Of a DNA stretch of 26,942 bases, positions 7,731-14,825 are shown in pieces. Source of the stretch: Sediminicola sp047612485 (GTDB lineage Bacteria; Bacteroidota; Bacteroidia; Flavobacteriales; Flavobacteriaceae). The stretch lies in NCBI GenBank assembly GCA_047612485.1, contig JBLGAT010000035.1, positions 1 to 26,942 of the forward strand. Direction: 5' to 3'. The position numbers and the translations under genes are program-made. Numbering within the stretch: the stretch's first letter is position 1; the number at the start of each line of letters is the position of its first letter. Below the pieces are notes generated by a model that was not told the origin of the DNA, did not search any database, and saw nothing but the letters and a program-made list of their open reading frames with translations.

Positions 7731-8291
7731 ATGTTGAAAAAAGAATTGCGTGTAAAAAACCTCTCCCTTAGAAATTCTACCACCCCTGAACATCTTTCAG
7801 AACAAAGTTTACAATTAGCCAATACCCTTCTCAAAGTACCCATTTGGAATTTTTCCTTTTATCATCTCTTCCTTCCTATTGCAGATAAGAAAGAGGTTGA
7901 CACCAGTTTTATACTTTCCATCCTTCAGGGCAAGGATAAAAATGTGGTCCTTCCAAAAATGGTGGATGATAAAAAATTAATCCACTTTCTTCTAACGGAC
8001 AGCACCATTATCAATTATAACAAATGGGGTGTTCCAGAACCTATAGATGGCCTAGAGGTACCTACAAACAAAATTGAGGTGGTCTTTTTGCCCCTACTGG
8101 CTTTTGATTCTAAAGGCAACAGAGTGGGTTATGGCAAAGGCTACTACGATGTCTTTTTAAAAGAATGCAAACCCAGTGTTCTGAAAATTGGCCTTTCCCT
8201 TTTTGAGGCAGAAGAAATTATAGATGATATTTCGCCCGATGACGTTCCCATGGATTATTGCATTACCCCCACTAAAGTTTATACTTTCTAA
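7731..8291 (+). CDS. 5-formyltetrahydrofolate cyclo-ligase
   Basis: ATP-dependent enzyme that turns 5-formyl-THF into 5,10-methenyl-THF, returning the stored folate to one-carbon metabolism; cytosolic. 186 residues, the usual length. The family signature is the C-terminal nucleotide/phosphate loop in VFLPLLAFDSKGNRVGYGKGYYDVFL (about residues 128-153), with the invariant GYGKGYYD. The N-terminal KKELRVKNLSLR helix is also typical. A near-consensus -7 box (TATTTTG, 7699-7705) lies 26 nt before the ATG. The gene ends tail to tail with lspA, the two stop codons overlapping by two bases (8289-8290). Confidence 0.93.
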   Translation: MLKKELRVKNLSLRNSTTPEHLSEQSLQLANTLLKVPIWNFSFYHLFLPIADKKEVDTSFILSILQGKDKNVVLPKMVDDKKLIHFLLTDSTIINYNKWGVPEPIDGLEVPTNKIEVVFLPLLAFDSKGNRVGYGKGYYDVFLKECKPSVLKIGLSLFEAEEIIDDISPDDVPMDYCITPTKVYTF

Positions 8292-8911
8292 GAGGCATCA
8301 CGCTTGCCAAATGCTTTTTTATTGAACACAATCAAAATACCAACACCTGTACTTATGGTTGTATCGGCGATATTAAAAACAGGTTCAAAAAATCGAAAGT
8401 TACCACCCCCTACAACAGGGATCCAATTTGGCCAAGTGGTATCTATCATCGGAAAATAGAGCATATCCACGACCTTGCCATGAAAAATATTTCCATAAGG
8501 GTCTTTAGCGAACAAAGTGGCCACCTGATTAAAACTATCATCAAAGATAACCCCATAAAAAACGGAATCTATTATGTTGCCCAGGGCTCCCGCAAATATG
8601 AGGGAAACAGCCACAATAAGTGTTTTTGAAGCCTTTTTTTGAATTGTATCATACAACCAATACCCAATTCCCAAAATGGCAAAAAGTCTAAATACCGTTA
8701 GGATCAACTTCCCCAATTCATCAGAGATAGGAAAAATATCACTCAATTTAGTACCCCAAGCTGCCCCTTCATTTTCAATGAACAATATTTTGAACCAATT
8801 AAAAACGGTTACTGATTCTCCCAAAACAAAATGGGTCTTAATGTAAACTTTACTCAGTTGGTCTACCAATAAAATCACTGCTACTAGCAGTATAGACTTC
8901 TTTAAATTCAT
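8288..8911 (-). CDS. lspA: Lipoprotein signal peptidase (signal peptidase II)
   Basis: Inner-membrane aspartyl protease that removes the signal peptide of prolipoproteins after lipidation. The ATG at 8909-8911 (MNLKKSILLVAVILL) gives 207 residues; a longer frame from a TTG at 8933 is possible. Four membrane segments can be read: about 5-20, 75-95, 105-125 and 175-195. The catalytic aspartates sit in GNIIDSVFYG and FNIADTTISTGVG, the two family signatures, and the DQLSKxYI motif follows the first helix. As in other Bacteroidota it carries an extra loop (KDPYGNIFHGKVVDMLYFPMIDTTWPNW). It lies 35 nt after a secreted GIN-like protein gene and belongs to the ileS-dksA-lspA neighbourhood. The window encodes several of its likely substrates (DUF4382, DUF3298 and cytochrome c lipoproteins). 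Confidence 0.96.
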   Translation of the reverse strand: MNLKKSILLVAVILLVDQLSKVYIKTHFVLGESVTVFNWFKILFIENEGAAWGTKLSDIFPISDELGKLILTVFRLFAILGIGYWLYDTIQKKASKTLIVAVSLIFAGALGNIIDSVFYGVIFDDSFNQVATLFAKDPYGNIFHGKVVDMLYFPMIDTTWPNWIPVVGGGNFRFFEPVFNIADTTISTGVGILIVFNKKAFGKRDAS

Positions 8912-8946
8912 TCTGTGGTTTCTAGGTTCTGTCAAAAATAGACATA

Positions 8947-9576
8947 TTATTTGGTTTTCTTGAGGTGGATATTTCCAGTAATGGTTTGTAATCTGAAATT
9001 ATCATTTCCGGTAGGAATCAATTCCTCGATAACCTCCCCATATGTGCTAATGGCAGTTATGGTCGCCTTTGAGCTGAATAAGAAAATATCGCCGCTTTGG
9101 GTCCTGACCGCACTATTTTCGCCAACATTGTTCAACGTACACCTTCCATCACTCAAGATGACATCCAAACTTTGGTAGCGCCCACTCGCGGTAACATTAC
9201 AGCTGGTTCCATATACTTTGGCATTGATATAGTTTGGTAAATTAATCTTCAAGGAAATGGAAACAACTTTATGTGCACTTAGTTTATCATTTGGAACTAT
9301 AAAATTAGGTTGAAAACCGGCACTCACGAAAATGGTAGTCCCGTCTTGTTTCACATTTACCAATAGATTGGGATTATATTCCCCATCCATGGCAGCATCC
9401 ACGATGAGATCCGTGGAATTGGAGGTGTCCAAGATCACTTCAAAACAATTTTCAGCATCTATTTGAATAAAGGAAGTTTTTGGATCGATAATGGTCTTTT
9501 TCACCGTCTTTTGAGCGTTCAAGAAACAGCATGAAAACAACAGGGTCACTAAAAGGGTGTTTTTCATAAATGGCAT
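8947..9576 (-). CDS. Exported GIN/DUF4097-like beta-structured protein
   Basis: 209 residues from the ATG at 9574-9576; an ATG three codons later (9565-9567, MKNTLLV) gives a more usual signal peptide and may be the true start. The signal peptide ends near CCFLNAQ. The mature chain is rich in short beta strands with repeated turns (ITASGRYQSLDVILSDGRCTLNNVG, AVRTQSGDIFLFSS, LQTITGNIHLKK). This resembles the putative auto-transporter-adhesin 'head GIN' (DUF2807) and DUF4097 right-handed beta-helix families, which have no settled function. It sits between dksA and lspA, so it may be a local insertion into that conserved cluster. The frame begins at the U-tract of a terminator (9577-9603), leaving no room for its own promoter. 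Confidence 0.7.
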   Translation of the reverse strand: MPFMKNTLLVTLLFSCCFLNAQKTVKKTIIDPKTSFIQIDAENCFEVILDTSNSTDLIVDAAMDGEYNPNLLVNVKQDGTTIFVSAGFQPNFIVPNDKLSAHKVVSISLKINLPNYINAKVYGTSCNVTASGRYQSLDVILSDGRCTLNNVGENSAVRTQSGDIFLFSSKATITAISTYGEVIEELIPTGNDNFRLQTITGNIHLKKTK

Positions 9577-9603
9577 AAAAAAACGCCCATAAAGGGCGTT
9601 TTT
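9577..9603 (-). terminator. Intrinsic terminator after dksA, abutting the next start codon
   Basis: AAAAACGCCC (9579-9588), loop ATAAA, GGGCGTTTTT (9594-9603): a 10-bp perfect stem. On the minus strand it is followed by a T run whose last base touches the ATG of the GIN-like gene at 9576. It should end the ileS-dksA transcript and therefore controls how much reaches the GIN-like gene and lspA. Confidence 0.85.
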
Positions 9604-9606
9604 AAT

Positions 9607-9990
9607 TTAACTCTGCATGTTCTTTGCCTCTATGCTCAAGGTGGCATGGGGCACCAGTTTTAAGCGCTCTTTATTGATGAGCTTTCCGGTAACCCTGCAA
9701 ACCCCGAAGGTCTTGTTCTCAATGCGCTGTAAAGCATTCTTAAGATCCCTAATGAATTTCTCCTGACGGATCGCCAATTGGGTATTTGCCTCCTTGCTCA
9801 TGGTTTCGGAGCCTTCCTCGAAGGCCTTGAAAGTTGGCGAGGTATCATCCGTACCATTATTGCCATCATTCATATATGAACTCTTAAGCAAATCCAAATG
9901 GCTTTTTGCTTTTTGCATTTTTTCTTCAATCAATACTCTAAACTCTTCTAGGTCCTTATCTGAGTATCTTACTTTTAAATCTTCTGCCAT
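9607..9990 (-). CDS. TraR/DksA-family protein lacking a complete zinc finger
   Basis: 127 residues. DksA-type proteins enter the RNA polymerase secondary channel and change promoter choice, often with ppGpp. The N-terminal coiled-coil (about residues 10-95, with GTDDTSPTFKAFEEG near the tip) and the C-terminal globular motif GVCRVTGKLINKERLKLVPHATLS are clear. The four zinc cysteines of the classical finger (CxxCG...RL...P.AxxCxxC) are reduced to one: the positions read Cys, Thr, Ser and Ala. This change is common in Bacteroidota homologues, so it is a lineage variant rather than damage. It starts 4 nt after the ileS stop, so the two form one transcript; a terminator follows at once (9577-9603). 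Confidence 0.9.
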   Translation of the reverse strand: MAEDLKVRYSDKDLEEFRVLIEEKMQKAKSHLDLLKSSYMNDGNNGTDDTSPTFKAFEEGSETMSKEANTQLAIRQEKFIRDLKNALQRIENKTFGVCRVTGKLINKERLKLVPHATLSIEAKNMQS

Positions 9991-9994
9991 AGTT

Positions 9995-12900
9995 TTAATG
10001 TTTTTGGATAAACAATTTCGTATTTACTTCATCAAAGGCGATATCGGTTCCACTTTCCAATTTCTCCTCAAAAATAAGCTCGGCGGTCAAGGTTTCAGCT
10101 TTAATATAATCAATATTACTTGCCACGGCCAATTCCAAACATCCGTCCTTCAATAATTTCACATCAATTTTATCTGTTACCTCATATCCAGAATCCTTTC
10201 TCAAATTTTGGATGCGGTTTACCAGTTCCCTAGCTATTCCTTCCTTCCGCAGCGTTTCGTTAATGGTGACATCCAAAGCTACTGTTAACGACCCTGAGCT
10301 GGCCACAAGCCAACCTTCAATATCTTGGGAAGAAATTTCTACATCTTGTAACTGTAAAATAAGGTTTTTATTTTCAATATATAAGGATAATTCGCCTTCT
10401 TGCTCTATTTTCTGGATATCCTCCTGTCCCAATTGGGCCACCGCACTTGCAATTGCCTTCATGTCCTTCCCGAACTTTGGTCCCAAGGTCTTAAAATTAG
10501 GCTTTATCTGTTTCACCAAAACTCCGGATGCATCATCCAATAATTCAATTTCCTTTACGTTCACCTCAGATTTGATAAGATCGGCTACTGCCTCTATCTC
10601 CGCGCGCTGTTGATCATCCAATACGGGAATCATGATTTTCTGCAAAGGCTGACGCACTTTTATTTTTTCCTTTTGACGTATGGAAAGCACCAAGGACGAT
10701 ATGGTCTGTGCCTTGGCCATCTTACTTTCCAGCCCTGGATTTACCACGGTCTCATCAAATGTAGGAAAATTAGCTAAATGAACACTTTCAAAAAGTTCTT
10801 TCTCGGTCCTTGACGTTAGATCTTTATAAAGTCGGTCCATAAAAAATGGGGCCACCGGTGCCGATAATTTTGCAATGGTCAGCAAACAGGTATACAACGT
10901 TTGGTAGGCCGATATTTTGTCCTGTTGGTAATCCCCTTTCCAAAAACGCCTTCTGCTCAAACGTACATACCAGTTGCTCAGATTTTCTTGAACGTATTCA
11001 GAAATTGCCCTGGTGGCACGGGTGGGTTCGTAATCCGCATAGGCCTCATCCACTTTTCTGATGAGCGAATGCAGTTCGGATAAGATCCATTGGTCAATTT
11101 CAGGACGTTCCTTCAAAGGAATATCTGCTTCCTCGTATTTAAATCCGTCTATATTGGTGTAAAGTGCAAAAAAGGAATACGTATTGTACAAGGTTCCAAA
11201 AAACTTGCGCTTAACCTCAGCGATACCATCTATGTCAAATTTAAGGTTGTCCCATGGGTTGGCATTGGAGATCATATACCAACGGGTGGCATCTGCACCA
11301 TGCTCTTCCATCGTTTCAAAGGGATCTGCAGCATTCCCCAAACGCTTGGACATTTTTTTACCTTCCTTATCCAAAACCAGGCCATTGGAGACTACATTTT
11401 TATAGGCAACGGAATCAAAAACCATTGTCGCGATGGCATGGAGCGTATAGAACCAACCTCGGGTCTGATCCACACCTTCCGCAATAAAATCTGCTGGAAA
11501 CGTCTTTCCTTCATCGATCAAGTCCTTGTTTTCGAATGGATAGTGCCACTGTGCATATGGCATGGAGCCACTATCAAACCAAACGTCGATAAGATCGTTC
11601 TCTCTCTTCATTGGTTTTCCTGAAGCGGAAACCAAGGTTATCTGATCCACGATATTTTTATGCAGATCTATTTTGTCATAATTTTCTTCCGACATATCAC
11701 CGACAACAAAATCAGCAAAAATATCCCGGTCCAAAACTCCAGCTTCTAAGGCCTTGTCCATTTCCAACTTCAATTCGGCCATGGAACCTATAATGATCTC
11801 TTCTTTTCCGTCCTCAGTCCTCCATATAGGCAATGGAATGCCCCAGTAACGCGAACGGGAAAGGTTCCAATCGTTGGCATTGGCCAACCAGTTTCCGAAC
11901 CTACCTTCTCCAGTAGCTTTTGGCTTCCAGTTGATGGTCTGGTTAAGGCTGAACATTTTATCCTTGATTTCCGTTACTTTAATGAACCAGGAATCCATTG
12001 GATAGTATAAAATAGGCTTATCGGTACGCCAACAGTTGGGATAACTATGGACATACTTTTCTACCTTAAAGGCTTTATTCTCTTCTTTTAATTTAATGGC
12101 AAGTTCCACGTCCACAGATTTCTCCGGCGCTTCTCCTTCATTGTAATATTCGTTCTTTACATATTTCCCTGCGAATTCCCCCATTTCTGAGCGGAATTTC
12201 CCTTGTAAATCCACCAAAGGAACAGGGTTGCCATTAGCATCCAATACGAGCAGTGGAGGAATCTCAGGGATAGCCTGTTTGGCCACCATGGCATCATCCG
12301 CCCCAAAAGTAGGCGCAGTATGCACTATTCCCGTTCCGTCCTCAGTTGTTACGAAATCCCCTGTGATCACCCTAAAGGCATTCTCTGCATTTTGATAAGG
12401 CAGGGCATACGGCAATAATTGCTCATATCTGATTCCTTCCAGATCTTTTCCTAGATAGGAACCTTGAACTAAAAATGGAATTTTTTTATCTTCTTGTTTG
12501 TAATTGGCCCAATCCTCCAAAGTCTCCACTTCCTCAAACTTACCTGAAAACTGTTTGGCAACCAATGATTTTGCCAACACCACATTGGTCGGTTCAAAAG
12601 TATACTGGTTGTAGGTTTTCACGACAACGTATTCAATCTTGGGTCCAACCGTCAAGGCCGTGTTGGATGGCAATGTCCATGGCGTCGTTGTCCACGCCAA
12701 GAAAAACAGCTCTCCCTCGATGCCTTTGATAGAGGTAGGTAGTGTTTCCTGAATTACCTTGAATTGAGCGGTTACCGTGGTATCGGTAACATCTTGGTAG
12801 GCACCAGGTTGGTTTAACTCGTGGGAACTTAAGCCTGTTCCAGCCTTTGGCGAATATGGCTGAATGGTATATCCTTTGTAGATCAAGCCCTTATCGTAGA

Positions 12901-13396
12901 TTTGCTTGAGCAACCACCATACGGTCTCCATATATTTGGATTTGTAAGTGATATACGGGTCTTCCATATCTACCCAATATCCTACCTTTTCCGTCATGCT
13001 GTTCCATACATCCGTATAGCGCATCACGGCTTTTTTACAGGCGGCATTGTAATCCTCCACGGAAATTTTTGTACCAATATCCTCTTTGGTAATTCCCAAT
13101 TCTTTTTCCACACCAAGTTCAATGGGAAGACCATGGGTATCCCATCCTGCTTTTCGTTTCACCTGGAAACCTTTCATGGTCTTGTACCTAGGAAATATAT
13201 CCTTGATCGTACGGGCCATTACATGGTGAATCCCGGGCATTCCATTTGCAGAAGGAGGTCCTTCGTAAAAGACATAGCTATCCTTACCCTCCCTACTAGT
13301 TACACTTTTCTCGAAAATCTTATGCTCTTTCCAATAGTGTAATATCTCCTCGGCAACTTTTGGTAAATCTAACCCCTTGTATTCTGCAAACTTCAT
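9995..13396 (-). CDS. ileS: Isoleucyl-tRNA synthetase, type 2, with swapped GXHH signature
   Basis: 1133 residues; charges tRNA-Ile and edits misactivated valine. The catalytic Rossmann fold begins at YVFYEGPPSANGMPGIHHV. The class I signature reads Gly55-Ile-His57-His58 (GXHH) where most synthetases have HXGH. The second signature, KKMSKRLGN (near residue 680), is intact. The CP1 editing domain (about 200-400; LAWTTTPWTLPSNTA and GTGIVHTAPTFGADD), the WDTHGLPIE motif and the anticodon-binding C-terminus typical of type 2 (eukaryote-like) enzymes are all present. Established work on IleRS2 links the GXHH swap to extreme mupirocin resistance; that this protein behaves so is inference. A consensus -7 box (13430-13437) overlapped by a perfect inverted repeat precedes it. 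dksA follows after 4 nt. Confidence 0.97.
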   Translation of the reverse strand: MKFAEYKGLDLPKVAEEILHYWKEHKIFEKSVTSREGKDSYVFYEGPPSANGMPGIHHVMARTIKDIFPRYKTMKGFQVKRKAGWDTHGLPIELGVEKELGITKEDIGTKISVEDYNAACKKAVMRYTDVWNSMTEKVGYWVDMEDPYITYKSKYMETVWWLLKQIYDKGLIYKGYTIQPYSPKAGTGLSSHELNQPGAYQDVTDTTVTAQFKVIQETLPTSIKGIEGELFFLAWTTTPWTLPSNTALTVGPKIEYVVVKTYNQYTFEPTNVVLAKSLVAKQFSGKFEEVETLEDWANYKQEDKKIPFLVQGSYLGKDLEGIRYEQLLPYALPYQNAENAFRVITGDFVTTEDGTGIVHTAPTFGADDAMVAKQAIPEIPPLLVLDANGNPVPLVDLQGKFRSEMGEFAGKYVKNEYYNEGEAPEKSVDVELAIKLKEENKAFKVEKYVHSYPNCWRTDKPILYYPMDSWFIKVTEIKDKMFSLNQTINWKPKATGEGRFGNWLANANDWNLSRSRYWGIPLPIWRTEDGKEEIIIGSMAELKLEMDKALEAGVLDRDIFADFVVGDMSEENYDKIDLHKNIVDQITLVSASGKPMKRENDLIDVWFDSGSMPYAQWHYPFENKDLIDEGKTFPADFIAEGVDQTRGWFYTLHAIATMVFDSVAYKNVVSNGLVLDKEGKKMSKRLGNAADPFETMEEHGADATRWYMISNANPWDNLKFDIDGIAEVKRKFFGTLYNTYSFFALYTNIDGFKYEEADIPLKERPEIDQWILSELHSLIRKVDEAYADYEPTRATRAISEYVQENLSNWYVRLSRRRFWKGDYQQDKISAYQTLYTCLLTIAKLSAPVAPFFMDRLYKDLTSRTEKELFESVHLANFPTFDETVVNPGLESKMAKAQTISSLVLSIRQKEKIKVRQPLQKIMIPVLDDQQRAEIEAVADLIKSEVNVKEIELLDDASGVLVKQIKPNFKTLGPKFGKDMKAIASAVAQLGQEDIQKIEQEGELSLYIENKNLILQLQDVEISSQDIEGWLVASSGSLTVALDVTINETLRKEGIARELVNRIQNLRKDSGYEVTDKIDVKLLKDGCLELAVASNIDYIKAETLTAELIFEEKLESGTDIAFDEVNTKLFIQKH

Positions 13397-13429
13397 AATA
13401 ACAGCTTCTATTGCATTATTTTAAGTTTG

Positions 13430-13437
13430 CAAAACTA
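13430..13437 (-). promoter_or_regulatory. -7 box TAGTTTTG of the ileS-dksA transcript
   Basis: Exact TAnnTTTG match on the minus strand, 33 nt before the ileS ATG, predicting a leader of about 28 nt. No clear -33 TTG is seen upstream. Confidence 0.55.
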
Positions 13438-13452
13438 GTGAAAAATCACTAG
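13435..13452. promoter_or_regulatory. Inverted repeat over the ileS promoter, operator candidate
   Basis: CTAGTGA (13435-13441), AAAA, TCACTAG (13446-13452): perfect 7-bp arms with a 4-nt spacer. It overlaps three bases of the -7 box and extends toward -30, where a bound dimer would block RNA polymerase. It is too short and AT-rich to be a terminator and lacks a following T run. Confidence 0.45.
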
Positions 13453-13475
13453 AATACTTTCTGTTGAAAAACAAA

Positions 13476-13501
13476 AAAAGCCCCTTGAACATGGGGCTTT
13501 T
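13476..13501 (-). terminator. Intrinsic terminator after the DUF4382 gene
   Basis: AAAAGCCCC (13476-13484), 8-nt loop, GGGGCTTTT (13493-13501). On the minus strand the stem is followed by a run of seven T. It closes the DUF4382 transcript 25 nt after its stop and insulates the ileS promoter just downstream. Confidence 0.85.
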
Positions 13502-13525
13502 ATATAAGATGAAATTTTTACTTTA

Positions 13526-14473
13526 CTATTTACTTCCCGTAATGGTCACATTTGCATCTATTTGAACAGAGGAGGTAACACTAATGGCTCCCAAATTCAA
13601 GCCTGTAGTAGATTCTGCGTTCAACATTGAGCTGAAGAAGAATTCATTATTATCCTCTGTATAAGAAGCAAAAACCAATTCATACCCTCCTTCTTTCAAA
13701 AAGCTCAAGTTATAAGATCCACTAAGACCGCTTACTTCTGAACTGGTCACCGCATTGGCAAAGATTACATTACTTGCACCACTACCCTTTGTTTCGGCGT
13801 CAGCGTTATACTTTCCTTTTTCATAGGCGTAAACAATGATCTTATCTGAAGTATTGTTTGCGTCATTTGCAGTTCCTGAAATTCTACCTGACAAATCCTC
13901 GTTCACTACCCTGATACCGGCAGAAAGTTCGCTCATGGTCACAAAATTGAAATCGCTGGAAAGGGTGTTCTGATCTTCCTTGACCGTTTTTCTAAGGTCG
14001 AAATCGATCACTACCTCGTTGGCTGGTTTTGCCAATACTTCGAACTTATCCTGAATAGCAATTTTGTTGGAAGAAGCTACCAAGGCGTCTTTAGTTCCAT
14101 CTGCCATTTCAACATAGCACCCAGGGGCATTCCCGTTAACATCCTTTTCGAAGTCCAATACAAATTCAATATTTGAGTAAGAACCCGCCTTTAGGCCCAA
14201 ATTACCCAAAGTTTCTGTCTTACCGTTTACCAAAGCGGCCAAGTTGACCGTTGTGGCCGTAAAAGCCTCCAATGCCTTGCCATCTACCTTAACGTTGGTG
14301 ATCGTTACTACTACTGCCTCTACGTTGGCATTGTCAATTGGGGCATCTGTAACTTTAAAAGTGGTGTCATATGATTCAGCGTCCATTCCTTGATCATCAT
14401 TGTTGTCACTACAGGATACCAAAGCGAAAACAGACATTAAAATAATTCCTACATTTTTTAAATAATTCTTCAT
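13526..14473 (-). CDS. DUF4382 lipoprotein
   Basis: 315 residues. The signal peptide ends in a lipobox (FALVSC, Cys about residue 21), followed by an acidic tether (SDNNDDQGMD) that favours surface-exposed lipoproteins in Bacteroidota. Residues about 35-185 form the DUF4382 domain (FKVTDAPIDNANVEAVVVTITNVKV, then ...VNLAALVNGKTETLGNLGLKAGSYSNIEFVLD). After about 190 a second beta-sandwich-like part follows (ISGTANDANNTSDKIIVYAYEKG...LSGSYNLSFLKEGGYELVFAS), resembling carboxypeptidase-regulatory or SdrD-B-like folds. Biological role unknown. It is a single-gene transcript: its terminator lies at 13476-13501 and a 352-bp gap precedes it. An inverted repeat sits in its leader (14488-14514). Confidence 0.85.
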   Translation of the reverse strand: MKNYLKNVGIILMSVFALVSCSDNNDDQGMDAESYDTTFKVTDAPIDNANVEAVVVTITNVKVDGKALEAFTATTVNLAALVNGKTETLGNLGLKAGSYSNIEFVLDFEKDVNGNAPGCYVEMADGTKDALVASSNKIAIQDKFEVLAKPANEVVIDFDLRKTVKEDQNTLSSDFNFVTMSELSAGIRVVNEDLSGRISGTANDANNTSDKIIVYAYEKGKYNADAETKGSGASNVIFANAVTSSEVSGLSGSYNLSFLKEGGYELVFASYTEDNNEFFFSSMLNAESTTGLNLGAISVTSSVQIDANVTITGSK

Positions 14474-14825
14474 AAGATTTGAAATTTGTTCGTTTGGGTA
14501 TATAACAAGCGAACCTTCCTTTACCCTAATACGAGAACGTTAAAATCATATTAAAGAAAATCATTGTCCCCCTACCCGATTGATGTACAGCTGCTTATAA
14601 AAACTATAATTCGGTATTTTAAGAACCATTTTGTTGAATGATTGGATTTTAGCTGGTTTTAAATCCTAAACGAGCATATGAAATGGTAAAATAAGCGATG
14701 GATGACATTGGTTAAGTCATTAATGAAGGTGAAAGATGCATAAAAAAGGGTGCGAAAATGGTTATTAATGAGACCAATAAATACTCAAAAAAGACCATAG
14801 AAGTTTGTAGGTGACGCCCTAAAAA
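14474..14825. other. 352-bp gap upstream of the DUF4382 gene
   Basis: Holds the leader and presumably the promoter of the DUF4382 gene and the 3' flank of the TonB receptor gene. GTTCGTTTG (14488-14496) and CAAGCGAAC (14506-14514) form an inverted repeat with one mismatch and a 9-nt loop, 15 nt before the start codon. I found no open frame with coding character, no RNA gene and no convincing terminator for the receptor gene. Confidence 0.5.

Noticed and set aside
11090..11623. 177-codon plus-strand frame opposite ileS
   Set aside because: It lies wholly inside the conserved ileS coding sequence and has no family resemblance; it reflects the codon pattern of the true gene.
12902..13342. 146-codon plus-strand frame opposite the ileS N-terminus
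   Set aside because: It is the complement of the catalytic domain of IleRS, with low-complexity, aromatic-rich translation and no start context.
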